Shown here: in pieces, positions 47,782-56,932 of the stretch
Layout of the letters: each line of letters opens with the position of its first letter
Numbering within the stretch: position 1 is the stretch's first letter
NCBI GenBank assembly: GCA_035628135.1
Contig: DASPKM010000004.1
Coordinates: 62,001-126,000 of the forward strand
Reading direction: 5' to 3'
From: DASPKM01 sp035628135
GTDB taxonomy: Bacteria > Bacteroidota > Bacteroidia > Chitinophagales > Chitinophagaceae
DNA length: 64,000 nt
Translations under genes and position numbers: made by a program
The notes under the pieces: generated by a model
Seen by the model: the letters and a program-made list of their open reading frames with translations, nothing else
Told to the model about the DNA's origin: nothing
The model's database searches: none

Positions 47782-50145
47782 TCAGAACTTGAAATTCCAT
47801 GTTACCGCGGGAATAATCGGGAACAACGACACCTGCCGCGCCTCTACTTTCAACGTTCCATCGTACGGGCTTCCTTCCTGGTCGAAGTAAATGAAATAAG
47901 GATTGAGCCTACTATAGAAATTATAAATGCTGAACACCCAGCTTTGCTGCAGTTTGCGATTGGGATCTTGCCGCGGCGTGTAAATTGCCGAAAGGTCCAG
48001 CCGGTGATAAGCAGGCAGCCTGTATTGGTTCAGCTTGCTGTATTCCTGTGTAAGTACCCCATTTACGATGTAGAATCTTTCCGGCAACGTGGTGGCATTA
48101 CCCGTTCCATATACAAACACACCTGAGAGCTTCCATTTTTTATTCAATTCATAGCTGGCTACTACGGAAAGGTCGTGGCGGCGGTCGTACTTTGCAGGAT
48201 ATTTTTCTCCGTCGTTCAATTGCGGGAATTTTCTCCAGGTCCATGAGAGCGTGTACCCTATCCAGCCCGTGAGCTTTCCCTTGGTTTTATTAATGAACAA
48301 TTCGGTACCATAGCTCCATCCTTTGCCATATACAAATTCTTCTTCGGGGTCGCGGAGCGAGGGCGTATAACCCTCCTGGTATTCTATTTGGTTGTCCATT
48401 TGCTTGTAGTACACCTCCATGGAAGTTTCATAGGTATTGTCCTTGAAATTCTTGAACAGGCCCGCTGCATATAGCCAGCTTTTTTGAGGCTGCACCCTGA
48501 ATGTGCTTGGTACCCAAAGATCGGTTGGTAAGGTAGTGCCCGCATTGCTTACCAGGTGTATGTATTGAAGCGTGCGTGTTACCGATGCTTTTACAGAGGT
48601 TTCATCATTCACTGCATAGCGGATGGTGAACCTTGGTTCCGGGCCTCCGTAGGCTTTTATCAATTCACCCGAGTTGTAAACGGTGCTATCGGTTTTGTTG
48701 CCATTGGCGTCGCGCTCAAACCTTGTATAGGGCCCGATCTGTGCGAAGCCGCTCCAGCGCAGGCCCGCGTGTATTTGTACCTTATCGCTGATCTCCCAAT
48801 CGTCCTGTATGTACAATCCTGTTTCGTTGGCGAATTTGATGGACTCATTTTTTGGATTGAAGATGGTGCTGTCCTGCCGGCCGCTGAGAATATTGGGAAT
48901 GAATTTGTGATAGGTGAACTGTCCCCCGAATTTGATCCTATGCCGCGGTGATGGGTAGTAATCGATGTCAACTTTTGCGTTCCAGTCGCGGATGCCCGAA
49001 GCAAGGCTCAGTGAAAAATCCTGTTGCGAAGCATTGAAGGCAAAATTATAACGGTTATACACAACCGTAGTATTGGAAAACAGCTTCCGGTAAAACACAT
49101 GGTTCCACCTGAGCGTGGCCGTCGCATTTCCCCACGGGATATTGGCGCTGAACGAACGCCGCGCATTCCTGAAATCGAACACATCTTTGCCGAAATAACC
49201 GCTCAGGTACAACCTGTCTTTTTCTGAGAACTTGTAATTTACCTTGGTGTTCAGGTCGTAGAAATAATATCCTGAGCCATAGAACTGGCTTTCTTTCTTT
49301 ACAAATGGTTTTATCAGTATATCGATATAGGTCCTGCGCGCCGATACAATGAACGATGCCTTGTTCTTTTTGATCGGACCCTGAACAGACAGCCGCGAAG
49401 CGATGAGGCCAAGGCCGCCATCTACCTGGAACTTGTTCATGTTGCCTTCCTTCATGGCCACGTCCAGTACGCTGGACAATCTTCCCCCATATTGGGCAGG
49501 CATACCGCCTTTGATGAGCGTAGTATTTTTAAGGGCGTCGGAATTAAAGATCGAGAAGAAACCGAAGAGGTGGCCTGTGTTGTATACTACGGCGTCATCG
49601 AGCATGATGAGGTTTTGGTCGGGCCCTCCCCCGCGGACATACAGCCCTGTATTGCCTTCGCCTGCATTGCGCACACCGGGCAATAGTTGAATGGTTTTAA
49701 GTATGTCGATTTCCCCTAACAATACGGGCAAGGCCCTTAACTGGTTCATGGAAAGGTCGAATTTGCCCATTTGCGCGCTTTTTACATTGGCGTCGCGCTT
49801 GCGCGAAGAAACGATCACCTCCTGGTACACAGTTTCCCGGGGCTTCAGGTGAATATTGAGCGAGGTGTCCGAAACGAGGTGTATCCTAAGTGGCTGCGGA
49901 CTGTAACCGACGTGGGTAACCATCAATTCATATTCTCCTTCAGGAAGCGTGATGGAATAATATCCATATTGATTGCTGTTAACGCCCCTGCCCCTTCCAT
50001 TGACGCTGAGAGTGGCGCCGATAATGGACTCGCTGCTAAGCGAATCGGTAATGTAACCGCTCAGTGTGTGCTTAGCCTGTCCAAAAAGATGTGCATGCAG
50101 GAAAACAGTGATGCCCAGCAAGAACCCTTTGCAACAATTTTTCAT
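47782..50145 (-). CDS. TonB-dependent receptor
   Basis: This 787-residue protein has a signal peptide (CKGFLLGITVFLHAHLFG), a carboxypeptidase-regulatory-like domain (about 22-105: KHTLSGYITDSLSSESIIGATLSVNGRGRGVNSNQYGYYSITLPEGEY), a TonB-receptor plug (MGKFDLSMNQLRALPVLLGEIDILKTIQLLPGVRNAGEGNTGLYVRGGGPDQNLIMLDDAVVYN) and a long barrel ending VTWNFKF, with a terminal aromatic typical of outer-membrane proteins. It differs from the two PF14905 proteins and belongs to the SusC-independent receptor type. A one-base gap separates it from the DUF3347 gene upstream, so they are one operon. Confidence 0.92.
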   Translation of the reverse strand: MKNCCKGFLLGITVFLHAHLFGQAKHTLSGYITDSLSSESIIGATLSVNGRGRGVNSNQYGYYSITLPEGEYELMVTHVGYSPQPLRIHLVSDTSLNIHLKPRETVYQEVIVSSRKRDANVKSAQMGKFDLSMNQLRALPVLLGEIDILKTIQLLPGVRNAGEGNTGLYVRGGGPDQNLIMLDDAVVYNTGHLFGFFSIFNSDALKNTTLIKGGMPAQYGGRLSSVLDVAMKEGNMNKFQVDGGLGLIASRLSVQGPIKKNKASFIVSARRTYIDILIKPFVKKESQFYGSGYYFYDLNTKVNYKFSEKDRLYLSGYFGKDVFDFRNARRSFSANIPWGNATATLRWNHVFYRKLFSNTTVVYNRYNFAFNASQQDFSLSLASGIRDWNAKVDIDYYPSPRHRIKFGGQFTYHKFIPNILSGRQDSTIFNPKNESIKFANETGLYIQDDWEISDKVQIHAGLRWSGFAQIGPYTRFERDANGNKTDSTVYNSGELIKAYGGPEPRFTIRYAVNDETSVKASVTRTLQYIHLVSNAGTTLPTDLWVPSTFRVQPQKSWLYAAGLFKNFKDNTYETSMEVYYKQMDNQIEYQEGYTPSLRDPEEEFVYGKGWSYGTELFINKTKGKLTGWIGYTLSWTWRKFPQLNDGEKYPAKYDRRHDLSVVASYELNKKWKLSGVFVYGTGNATTLPERFYIVNGVLTQEYSKLNQYRLPAYHRLDLSAIYTPRQDPNRKLQQSWVFSIYNFYSRLNPYFIYFDQEGSPYDGTLKVEARQVSLFPIIPAVTWNFKF

Positions 50146-50146
50146 A

Positions 50147-50758
50147 TTATTTCCTGTAGTCGATCGAGTCCTTCAGTTCGCCGCAATGCAGCATGCCGGC
50201 CTTGTATTTTGGATGTGATGTGCCGAGGTATGGGTTTACAACTTCACTGCTGTTGCTAAGCCAATAGGCTTCTTCATTATCGTTAAATGCCATGGGGCAT
50301 TGGTGGTGATAAACTACTTCGCCGCTGTAACGCACGGTGCGCACGAGGTTATACAGGTGCTCCGATAAAGTATAGAAGGAACGGCGTTTTTGCTCGATAT
50401 TATTTTCACCAACGATGCCTTTTGCTTCTGCAACGATGCTCTCGCTGAAATCCCTGGCCGTTTGCACGATGCCCGAATCGGCCTTCATTTCGTCCATCGG
50501 CAGTCCATGTGCCTTGATTTGCAGGTCGAGCGCCGCTTTGTTGGCGGCAGCGGTATCCCAGTTCACAAACGCATCCTTCATGCTGTAATAGGACACCATC
50601 AGGCTGGCGAAAGCCGCCTGGAAAGCGTCTGATTTATTAGCGATGGCAAGCGGAACGGGCTCTTTCTTTTCCGTTGTATCCTCCGGCCTTGCTAAAAACC
50701 AATATACCCCAAAGGCGATGATGGCAAGCACTAACAATGAAATGATGAATTTCTTCAT
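50147..50758 (-). CDS. DUF3347 protein with N-terminal membrane anchor
   Basis: About 203 residues from the ATG at 50758 (a longer frame gives no signal sequence). An N-terminal hydrophobic helix (KFIISLLVLAIIAFGVYWFLA) is followed by DUF3347: AFQAAFASLMVSYYSMKDAFVNWDTAAANKAALDLQIKA, then FYTLSEHLYNLVRTVRYSGEVVYHHQCPMAFNDNEEAYWLSNSSEVVNPYLG and MLHCGELKDSI. The HHQCPMAF and LHCG Cys/His/Met residues are the typical metal-binding set of this family, which is also found fused to copper-efflux adaptors. A role with the downstream receptor in metal handling is inferred. It is divergent from the ABC-F gene. Confidence 0.85.
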   Translation of the reverse strand: MKKFIISLLVLAIIAFGVYWFLARPEDTTEKKEPVPLAIANKSDAFQAAFASLMVSYYSMKDAFVNWDTAAANKAALDLQIKAHGLPMDEMKADSGIVQTARDFSESIVAEAKGIVGENNIEQKRRSFYTLSEHLYNLVRTVRYSGEVVYHHQCPMAFNDNEEAYWLSNSSEVVNPYLGTSHPKYKAGMLHCGELKDSIDYRK

Positions 50759-50802
50759 TCCGTGAAATTTTCGCCAAAGGTAAACCACTTTGCGCAATCC
50801 AT

Positions 50803-50810
50803 TATTTTTG
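50803..50810 (+). promoter_or_regulatory. -7 box (TATTTTTG) of the ABC-F gene
   Basis: An exact TAnnTTTG match that ends only 8 bases before the ATG at 50819, so the transcript would be nearly leaderless. No good -33 TTTG at the normal spacing. Confidence 0.45.
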
Positions 50811-50818
50811 CAGACTGT

Positions 50819-52816
50819 ATGCTGGCAGGACTTACCAATGTTACGTTTGAATTCGGTGCAAGGACCATTTTACGCGATGCCACCTGGCACATTCAACCCA
50901 ATGAAAGGATCGGGCTTATTGGCTATAACGGTACGGGCAAATCAACCTTATTGAAGCTGCTGGTGGGCGAATACCAGCCTTCGTCGGGCGTGGTGGAGCG
51001 CAGCCGCGGCACCACCATTGGCTACCTGCACCAGGATTTGTTGAGCTTCGATACCAATAACTCCATACTCGAGGTGGCGCTGGGCGCTTTTGAACGGGTG
51101 CTCCAATTGGAAAAGGAGATAGAAACGCTTGGAAAGGAGCTGGAAGCATCTACGGGCGCTATGAACGAAAAGCTCCTGCATGAATACACCGATAAATTGC
51201 ATGAGCTGGAAACCCTCGGCGGGTACACCATTCACCATAAAACAGAAGAAGTATTGCAGGGACTTGGCTTTGCGCCTGCCGACCTGCAAAGGCCCTACCG
51301 CGAATTCAGCGGTGGATGGAGGATGCGCGTGCTGCTGGCTAAAATGATCCTGCAACAACCCGACCTGCTGCTGCTGGACGAGCCTACCAACCACCTGGAC
51401 CTTCCATCCATCGAATGGCTGGAAAAATACCTGCAACACTACCAGGGCTCGGTAGTAATTGTAAGCCACGATAAATACTTTCTCAACCGCATGGTGACGA
51501 AAATTGTAGAAGTGTATCAAAAAGAATTGCACATCTACAATGGCAACTATGATTTTTACGAGAAAGAAAAAACCGAGCGCATCGAATTGCAGCAGCGTGC
51601 TTTTGAGAACCAGCAGGAATATATCCGCCAGCAGGAAAGGTTCATCGAGCGTTTCCGCGCAAAGGCCACAAAGGCCGCGCAGGCGCAAAGCGCCATGAAG
51701 CGACTGGAGAAACTGGACCGCATCGAAGACGTGGAAATAGAAAGGCCTAACATCCGCATCAATTTCAGGATAGACAAAACACCGGGCAAGGTATTGGTGG
51801 AGTTGAAAGATGTGACGAAGCGTTTTGGCGATATCAGCATCGTGGAACATTCAGATGCAGAGATTGTGCGTGGGGATAAGATCGCGCTGATCGGCGCCAA
51901 TGGCAAGGGAAAGTCTACCCTGCTGCGCATTATTGCCGGCACCGAGCCTTTTGAAGGCGAAAGAAGATGGGGCCATAACGTGGAAGAAAGCTTTTATGCC
52001 CAACATCAGCTGGAAGCATTGAACACCAGCAATACCGTGCTGGAAGAAATGAAGGAAGCCGGCAGCCAGAAAACAGAGCTGGAATTAAGAACATTGCTCG
52101 GTTGCTTCCTGTTCAGCGGCGACGAAGTGGAAAAGAAGATCCGCGTACTGAGTGGGGGCGAAAAAGCAAGGGTGGCATTGGCAAAGACCATTATCAGCAA
52201 GGCCAATTTCCTGTTGCTGGACGAACCTACCAACCACCTCGATATTCATTCGGTGGAGTTGTTGATAGATGCACTGAACCGCTATGAAGGAAGCTATATA
52301 CTGGTGAGCCATGACCGTTATTTTGTGTCGAAGACCGCCAATAAAATGTGGGAGATCGTAGACCATGAAATAAAGGTCTTTGATGGGGGTTATGAAGAAT
52401 ACGTGGAATGGAAGAAACGAATGGCAGACCAGGGCGTGAAGTCTCTCCGGCAGGAGTCCGGCGGGCAAGCGCCCAAAAATAAGTTACCCGAAGACAGCAA
52501 GCAGGCAGTCGCGCCTAAACCACAAACAACGCCTGCTAAAGATGTTGTGCAGGAACAGAAGATAAGAGAATTGAAGAAAGAGCTGCAAAAGCAACAACGG
52601 TTATTTCAGCAACTGGAAGAGAAGCTTTCAAAACTGAATGCCCGGCATTCGCAACTGGAGGCTGCACTGGCCGACCCGGCCACGTATGCCGATAAAAACA
52701 AATTTGTACAGGCAGAAACCGACTATAAAAAAGCCGCAGAGGAATTGTACAAGGTCAATTCCGAGTACGAACAGGTGTTCGAGCGTATAATGGAGCTGGA
52801 AACCCAGGTAAAATAA
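50819..52816 (+). CDS. ABC-F family ATPase (translation-associated)
   Basis: About 665 residues from the ATG at 50819. Two ATP-binding domains: first GLIGYNGTGKSTLLKLL (Walker A), FSGGWRMRVLLAKMILQQPDLLLLDEPTNHLDLPSI (signature and Walker B); second ALIGANGKGKSTLLRII, LSGGEKARVALAKTIISKANFLLLDEPTNHLDIHS. Between them lies the ABC-F linker with a coiled coil (KEKTERIELQQRAFENQQEYIRQQERFIERFRAKATKAAQAQSAMKRLEKLDR), and a C-terminal coiled coil (RELKKELQKQQRLFQQLEEKLSKLNARHSQLEAALADPATYADK) of the Uup type. Without membrane helices it acts in the cytoplasm, on ribosomes or DNA. Close to YdiF/Uup. Confidence 0.93.
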   Translation: MLAGLTNVTFEFGARTILRDATWHIQPNERIGLIGYNGTGKSTLLKLLVGEYQPSSGVVERSRGTTIGYLHQDLLSFDTNNSILEVALGAFERVLQLEKEIETLGKELEASTGAMNEKLLHEYTDKLHELETLGGYTIHHKTEEVLQGLGFAPADLQRPYREFSGGWRMRVLLAKMILQQPDLLLLDEPTNHLDLPSIEWLEKYLQHYQGSVVIVSHDKYFLNRMVTKIVEVYQKELHIYNGNYDFYEKEKTERIELQQRAFENQQEYIRQQERFIERFRAKATKAAQAQSAMKRLEKLDRIEDVEIERPNIRINFRIDKTPGKVLVELKDVTKRFGDISIVEHSDAEIVRGDKIALIGANGKGKSTLLRIIAGTEPFEGERRWGHNVEESFYAQHQLEALNTSNTVLEEMKEAGSQKTELELRTLLGCFLFSGDEVEKKIRVLSGGEKARVALAKTIISKANFLLLDEPTNHLDIHSVELLIDALNRYEGSYILVSHDRYFVSKTANKMWEIVDHEIKVFDGGYEEYVEWKKRMADQGVKSLRQESGGQAPKNKLPEDSKQAVAPKPQTTPAKDVVQEQKIRELKKELQKQQRLFQQLEEKLSKLNARHSQLEAALADPATYADKNKFVQAETDYKKAAEELYKVNSEYEQVFERIMELETQVK

Positions 52817-52938
52817 GCGGTAAAAGCAATAAGATCGGCCGAGGGACAAGAATAAGGCGCAAGCAGCGTTTTTACTGGTAACGTGTGCCTTGTTCTTGGC
52901 GCTTTTTTCAACGTTTCTTAATTTGTGCTGGTTCCGGT

Positions 52939-55173
52939 ATGAAATTTTGGCTTACCCTCTGTTGCTGTCTGCTGTACATTGCCTCCACCTCGCAGGATGC
53001 CGGCAAACGGCCCTCTATCGGCCTCACGCTTAGTGGCGGCGGCGCCAAAGGCCTTGCACACATTGGCATATTGAAAGCAATCGACTCCGCGGGCTTGCAA
53101 ATCGACTATATAACGGGCACGAGTATGGGCAGTGTCGTGGGTGGCTTATATGCCATCGGTTATTCAGGTGATACGCTCGAAAAAATGGCAAGGGAAGTGG
53201 ATTGGGACTTGCTGCTCAGCAACCAATCTTCGCTGCGCGGCCTGTTTATGGAAGAAAAGAGCGAGTACAGTAAATATGTTGTGGAGCTGCCCTGGGTGAA
53301 TCATGGATTCCGCCTTCCCACGGGAGTGTTGGAAGGACAGGAACTTTGGTTGAAGCTGACCGAGCTGTTTGCACCGGTGTATGATAAAAAATTCTTTTCT
53401 CAATTCAGCATTCCTTTCCGTTGCATTGCCACCGATGTGGGCAATGGGCAGGCAGTGGTATTGAGCAAAGGTGAAATTGTTTCGGCCATTCGATCGAGCA
53501 TGGCAATTCCTTCGCTGTTTACAGCGGTAGATGTGGATGGTAAAAAAATGGTGGACGGCGGCATCGTGCGCAATTTTCCCGTGCAGGATGTTAAAGATAT
53601 GGGCGCCGATATTGTGATCGGCAGCAATGTGGCCATGGGATTGCTAACCTCCGATAAGGTGCGCAACGTGATACACGTGCTGCTGCAGGTGGCATTTTTC
53701 CGCGAAGCGGAAGATAACCGCAAAGAAGTGCCGCTCTGCGATATTTATATTCCCATGCCGTTGCAGGATTATTCCATGGGCAGCTTTAGCCAGGCAAGCG
53801 AGATCATGAACATCGGCATTGAGCAGGGAAGAAAATTATACCCGCGTTTCAAGCAACTTGCTGATTCATTGAATGCCATTTATGGCGTGCAGGAGCGCAG
53901 GCCTAATAGGTTGCCGCCGATGGAGGCCATCCTTATATCTTCGGCAGATGTAAAAGGCACTAATGAGACCACGGTGGATTTTTTCCTGCACACGATGGAC
54001 TTCCAGACCAATAAAAAATACACCATCAACAAGCTGAATGCCATGGTGCGCAAGGCCTATGGCACCAGGTATTACAGCCGCATCATTTATTCGCTCATCC
54101 CGCAGGAAGACGGCAGTTGCAGGATATCGTTCGAAGTGGCGGAGAACCCGCTCACCTTTGCCAAGTTCGGCATTCACTACAACAGGTTCACGGGCATAGG
54201 GCTGATTGGGAATATTACCTCTCGCAACTTTTTTATCAAGAACTCCAGGAGCCTTGTCACCATCAATCTCGGTGAAACCTTTCGCATCCGTGGTGAGCAT
54301 TTGCAATACTTGGGACGCAAAAAAGATTTTTCACTCGGGTTAAGCACGCAGTTCGACCGGTTCGATATCACTACGTATGACCAGTTCCGGCAGGACGGCG
54401 TGTATAACCAGAATTATTTTGTGTTTGATAGCAGGCTGCAATATTCAACCAGCAGGAATTTCAGCGTCGGCGCGGGCAGCAAATACGAATGGGTGTATTA
54501 CAGTCCATCCATTACCAGCAGGCTTTCGTTCAGGGGCAATAATGATTTCGTCACCAATTATGCGTTCATTTCGCACAATACGCTCAATAAAAACGTATAT
54601 CCCAAACGTGGTTTTAAAATGGATGCGGTAGTTGAGCGTGTAGGCACGCAACATCCTAACCTGGAATTTTTCCAGGATGGCAAACCTGTCACCGATCCTG
54701 ATACAACCGCCATTACCACCTCGCCCTATGAGCGGGCCACGCTGAACATGGAAGGATATACTCCTTTAAGTTCGAAGAGTACGCTCATGATGAGCCTGCA
54801 GGGCGGCGTAAACTTTAAATACAAGCGGCATGTGATGAATGAATTTGTGGTAGGCGGGCTCACAAGGTTATTCCGCAACCAGGTAACTTTTGCGGGCCTG
54901 CAGGAAGGTACTTTGTACACGCCCAGCGTGCTGGCGGCGCAGGCGGGCTTGCGATATGAGGTGTTCAATAACACATACATCATGGGCAGGGCCAACCTGC
55001 TGCTCACGAATTTTGTAAGCAAGAGCAATTTTTTCCAAAACCCTAATTTCCTGACGGGGTATGCGCTCACCTTCGCATATAACTTTGCGTTAGGCCCGCT
55101 GGAGATCAGCGCCATGTATTCCGGCCAATCGAAGCGATTGAGCACCTACATCAATCTTGGCATTGCATTTTAA
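52939..55173 (+). CDS. Patatin-like phospholipase with POTRA and outer-membrane barrel (PlpD/type Vd-like)
   Basis: About 744 residues from the ATG at 52939, chosen because it starts a signal peptide (MKFWLTLCCCLLYIASTS); a GTG upstream adds 18 residues. The patatin domain (about 24-220) has LTLSGGGAKGLAHIGIL (oxyanion loop, 33-38), ITGTSMGSVVGGLYA (nucleophile Ser at 62) and MVDGGIVRNFPV (catalytic Asp at 206). Then a POTRA-like module (about 333-405: ILISSADVKGTNETTVDFFLHTM...RKAYGTRYYSRIIYSL) and a beta-barrel of the surface-antigen type with repeated Arg/Gly/Phe strands. This order is that of PlpD, which secretes its own phospholipase domain. Lipid substrate unknown. Confidence 0.9.
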   Translation: MKFWLTLCCCLLYIASTSQDAGKRPSIGLTLSGGGAKGLAHIGILKAIDSAGLQIDYITGTSMGSVVGGLYAIGYSGDTLEKMAREVDWDLLLSNQSSLRGLFMEEKSEYSKYVVELPWVNHGFRLPTGVLEGQELWLKLTELFAPVYDKKFFSQFSIPFRCIATDVGNGQAVVLSKGEIVSAIRSSMAIPSLFTAVDVDGKKMVDGGIVRNFPVQDVKDMGADIVIGSNVAMGLLTSDKVRNVIHVLLQVAFFREAEDNRKEVPLCDIYIPMPLQDYSMGSFSQASEIMNIGIEQGRKLYPRFKQLADSLNAIYGVQERRPNRLPPMEAILISSADVKGTNETTVDFFLHTMDFQTNKKYTINKLNAMVRKAYGTRYYSRIIYSLIPQEDGSCRISFEVAENPLTFAKFGIHYNRFTGIGLIGNITSRNFFIKNSRSLVTINLGETFRIRGEHLQYLGRKKDFSLGLSTQFDRFDITTYDQFRQDGVYNQNYFVFDSRLQYSTSRNFSVGAGSKYEWVYYSPSITSRLSFRGNNDFVTNYAFISHNTLNKNVYPKRGFKMDAVVERVGTQHPNLEFFQDGKPVTDPDTTAITTSPYERATLNMEGYTPLSSKSTLMMSLQGGVNFKYKRHVMNEFVVGGLTRLFRNQVTFAGLQEGTLYTPSVLAAQAGLRYEVFNNTYIMGRANLLLTNFVSKSNFFQNPNFLTGYALTFAYNFALGPLEISAMYSGQSKRLSTYINLGIAF

Positions 55174-55188
55174 CTGCCTGCGGCAGTT
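55172..55188 (+). terminator. Hairpin directly after the patatin gene
   Basis: AACTGCC-TGC-GGCAGTT, a perfect 7-bp stem, starts within the TAA stop codon. No long T-run follows, so it may work together with the family 1 palindrome just after it. Confidence 0.45.
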
Positions 55189-55190
55189 GA

Positions 55191-55269
55191 GTCATTGGGT
55201 CAATAGGTCATCAAGTCATAGATTATTGGGGACATCGGCCACTTTTTGACCCAATGACCAAATGACTTA
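55191..55269. repeat. Palindromic intergenic repeat, family 1, copy C
   Basis: GTCATTGGGTCAA (55191-55203) and TTGACCCAATGAC (55246-55258) are exact inverted repeats. Further units GGTCATCAAGTCAT and AATGACTTA lie beside them. It fills the space between two convergent genes, the same unit as copies A and B. Confidence 0.85.
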
Positions 55270-55821
55270 TTGTGCGCCGGTAAGGTCTTCCGCGTTTTTC
55301 AATACCATTTCTTTACGGATGTTCTTGCGCAATTCGATGATGTAGTAAATGAGATAGATGGCCACGAGGTTGAACATTATTTTGTGCAGCCCGGCTTCGC
55401 CACCGATGGTGGCCCAGAAGTTGGAAATGCCCACATGAAAGGACATGATCGCGGTCCCATCAACATCGATGCCCACCGACAGGTTCACGCCCGATACATA
55501 AGTAAACCCGAATGATCCTACATCCAGGCTCAGCACCTGGGCCGCTTGCTGTGCTAACGAGTAAGAATATGCGCTTTCCTTGTTCATCAAGAGCAAAGTC
55601 CCGCAAGCGATCGAGAAAATATACAAGAGTATCACGAAGCTCACGATGGTTATCAAACGGTAATCACGAACATATTCAGTGCTGAATAAATGACTGAGCA
55701 CAAGTGAAGCCATTACCAGCCCTATTGCGCCTCCCACGATCTGGTAAAAGCCCAAAACCCTGCGCCGGGTAGTGTTGCTGGTTTGCAGCTTCCTGATGCC
55801 GGGACTGTACACCGTGTTCAT
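55267..55821 (-). CDS. Membrane protein of unknown function
   Basis: This 184-residue protein has four predicted helices (about 23-45, 55-78, 120-140 and 148-165). A first helix reads GFYQIVGGAIGLVMASLVLS, and between helices 2 and 3 there is a polar stretch with Asn/Ser/Gly (SLDVGSFGFTYVSGVNLSVGIDVDGTAI). The C-terminus is charged (ELRKNIRKEMVLKNAEDLTG). I recognise no family. It is in the same direction as hutG, 18 bases downstream, so it may be cotranscribed with it. Its stop overlaps the end of the family 1 palindrome. Confidence 0.7.
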   Translation of the reverse strand: MNTVYSPGIRKLQTSNTTRRRVLGFYQIVGGAIGLVMASLVLSHLFSTEYVRDYRLITIVSFVILLYIFSIACGTLLLMNKESAYSYSLAQQAAQVLSLDVGSFGFTYVSGVNLSVGIDVDGTAIMSFHVGISNFWATIGGEAGLHKIMFNLVAIYLIYYIIELRKNIRKEMVLKNAEDLTGAQ

Positions 55822-55839
55822 GAATAAGTTGGTTGAAGG

Positions 55840-56913
55840 CTATTCTTTACGTGCTTTAACAAAATCGCTTACCAGGTAGCCGATCAGCTTGCCGATGCTT
55901 TCGTCTGTTCTTCCGGTAATAAGCCGTGAAGCGCCTTCGCAAATATGCAGGTAAGCAGGCTTGCTGTCCATGGCGGTAAAGGTTATGTATTGGCGTGCGT
56001 GTTGCGGCGAAATGCCCACGGGGCTTGCCGCGCTGCACAGTGTATCCTGAATGCTGTCGAGGTCAAGCTCGATGCCCGTAAAATTGTCTTCGGTATAACC
56101 GGTGGCGTGCGCTATTGATTGAATGAAATTCCTTTTCTGGTGAACAAAAATGTCCTCGTAAGTAATGCAATCGATGAATGGGTTGTTCACAATATCCATC
56201 CACACGTTTTGCGGGATATAATTTTCATGGATGCCGATGACGCAATATTTCGACAGGTAGCCATCTTCTTCCGCGTAGCGGAAGGCGTTGCCGCTGTGCC
56301 TTCCTTCCATGGGCCTGTAGTCGGTATGTGCATCGAGGTTAATGCAATTGATCTGCGCCAGCGGTATGCGGCCCGCCTTGTGCAGTCCTTTGGCTGCTCC
56401 TTTGATCAAAGGATAAGCATTGTTGTGCCCTCCTCCAATTACAATAGGAATCCGGCCGGATGAAGTGATCAACTTTACCAGGGTCTCCACTTCTTCATCT
56501 ATGCTGTTGACCGCGTGGCGGTATGCTTCGAGCTTTTCCTCTTCGTTCTGCGCATTTTTGTCGATGAGGTATTGTATATCCCCAAAGTCGAAATGGCCGA
56601 GGAGCAACATTTCATCGCCCAATAAAAAATCATTGCTCTGGATATTGAGAAAAGATTGCAGGAATGGTATCCAGGCCGTATCCGCCCCGCCTACCCCGCC
56701 ATTGGCGCGTACGCCGATATCTTCGGGAATGCCCACCAGCACGTACCGCGAAATAGACTCCTTCAGGGCCGTTTCCAGCTGGTCCTGGTCACGGATGCAC
56801 TGGATCATTTCACCCAGCTTGGTTTCGAACCGGCGTACCCTGGTCAGCGACAGGATGTCCTGCTTGCCGTAGAATTTGAAATGCTTCATATTGGTCCTGG
56901 CGGTTGTAAGCAT
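55840..56913 (-). CDS. hutG: Formimidoylglutamase (arginase family)
   Basis: About 357 residues from the ATG at 56913; a later ATG at 56889 (MKHFKFYGKQD) is equally possible. Arginase-family manganese ligands: VIGGGHNNAYPLI (His), CINLDAHTDYRPMEGRHSGNAFRYA (DAHxD), and GIELDLDSIQD (DxD). GIPEDIGVRANGGVGGADTAWIPFLQ is the family's substrate-loop region. The N-terminal part resembles hutG-type rather than agmatinase. It should cleave N-formimidoyl-glutamate to glutamate and formamide in histidine breakdown. It is cotranscribed with hutI, the antiporter gene lying between them. Confidence 0.82.
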   Translation of the reverse strand: MLTTARTNMKHFKFYGKQDILSLTRVRRFETKLGEMIQCIRDQDQLETALKESISRYVLVGIPEDIGVRANGGVGGADTAWIPFLQSFLNIQSNDFLLGDEMLLLGHFDFGDIQYLIDKNAQNEEEKLEAYRHAVNSIDEEVETLVKLITSSGRIPIVIGGGHNNAYPLIKGAAKGLHKAGRIPLAQINCINLDAHTDYRPMEGRHSGNAFRYAEEDGYLSKYCVIGIHENYIPQNVWMDIVNNPFIDCITYEDIFVHQKRNFIQSIAHATGYTEDNFTGIELDLDSIQDTLCSAASPVGISPQHARQYITFTAMDSKPAYLHICEGASRLITGRTDESIGKLIGYLVSDFVKARKE

Positions 56914-56932
56914 GGATTGAAGATAATAACTT

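Noticed and set aside
50948..51850. A 300-codon minus-strand frame inside the ABC-F gene
   Set aside because: Antisense shadow; Phe/Gln/His-rich without motifs.
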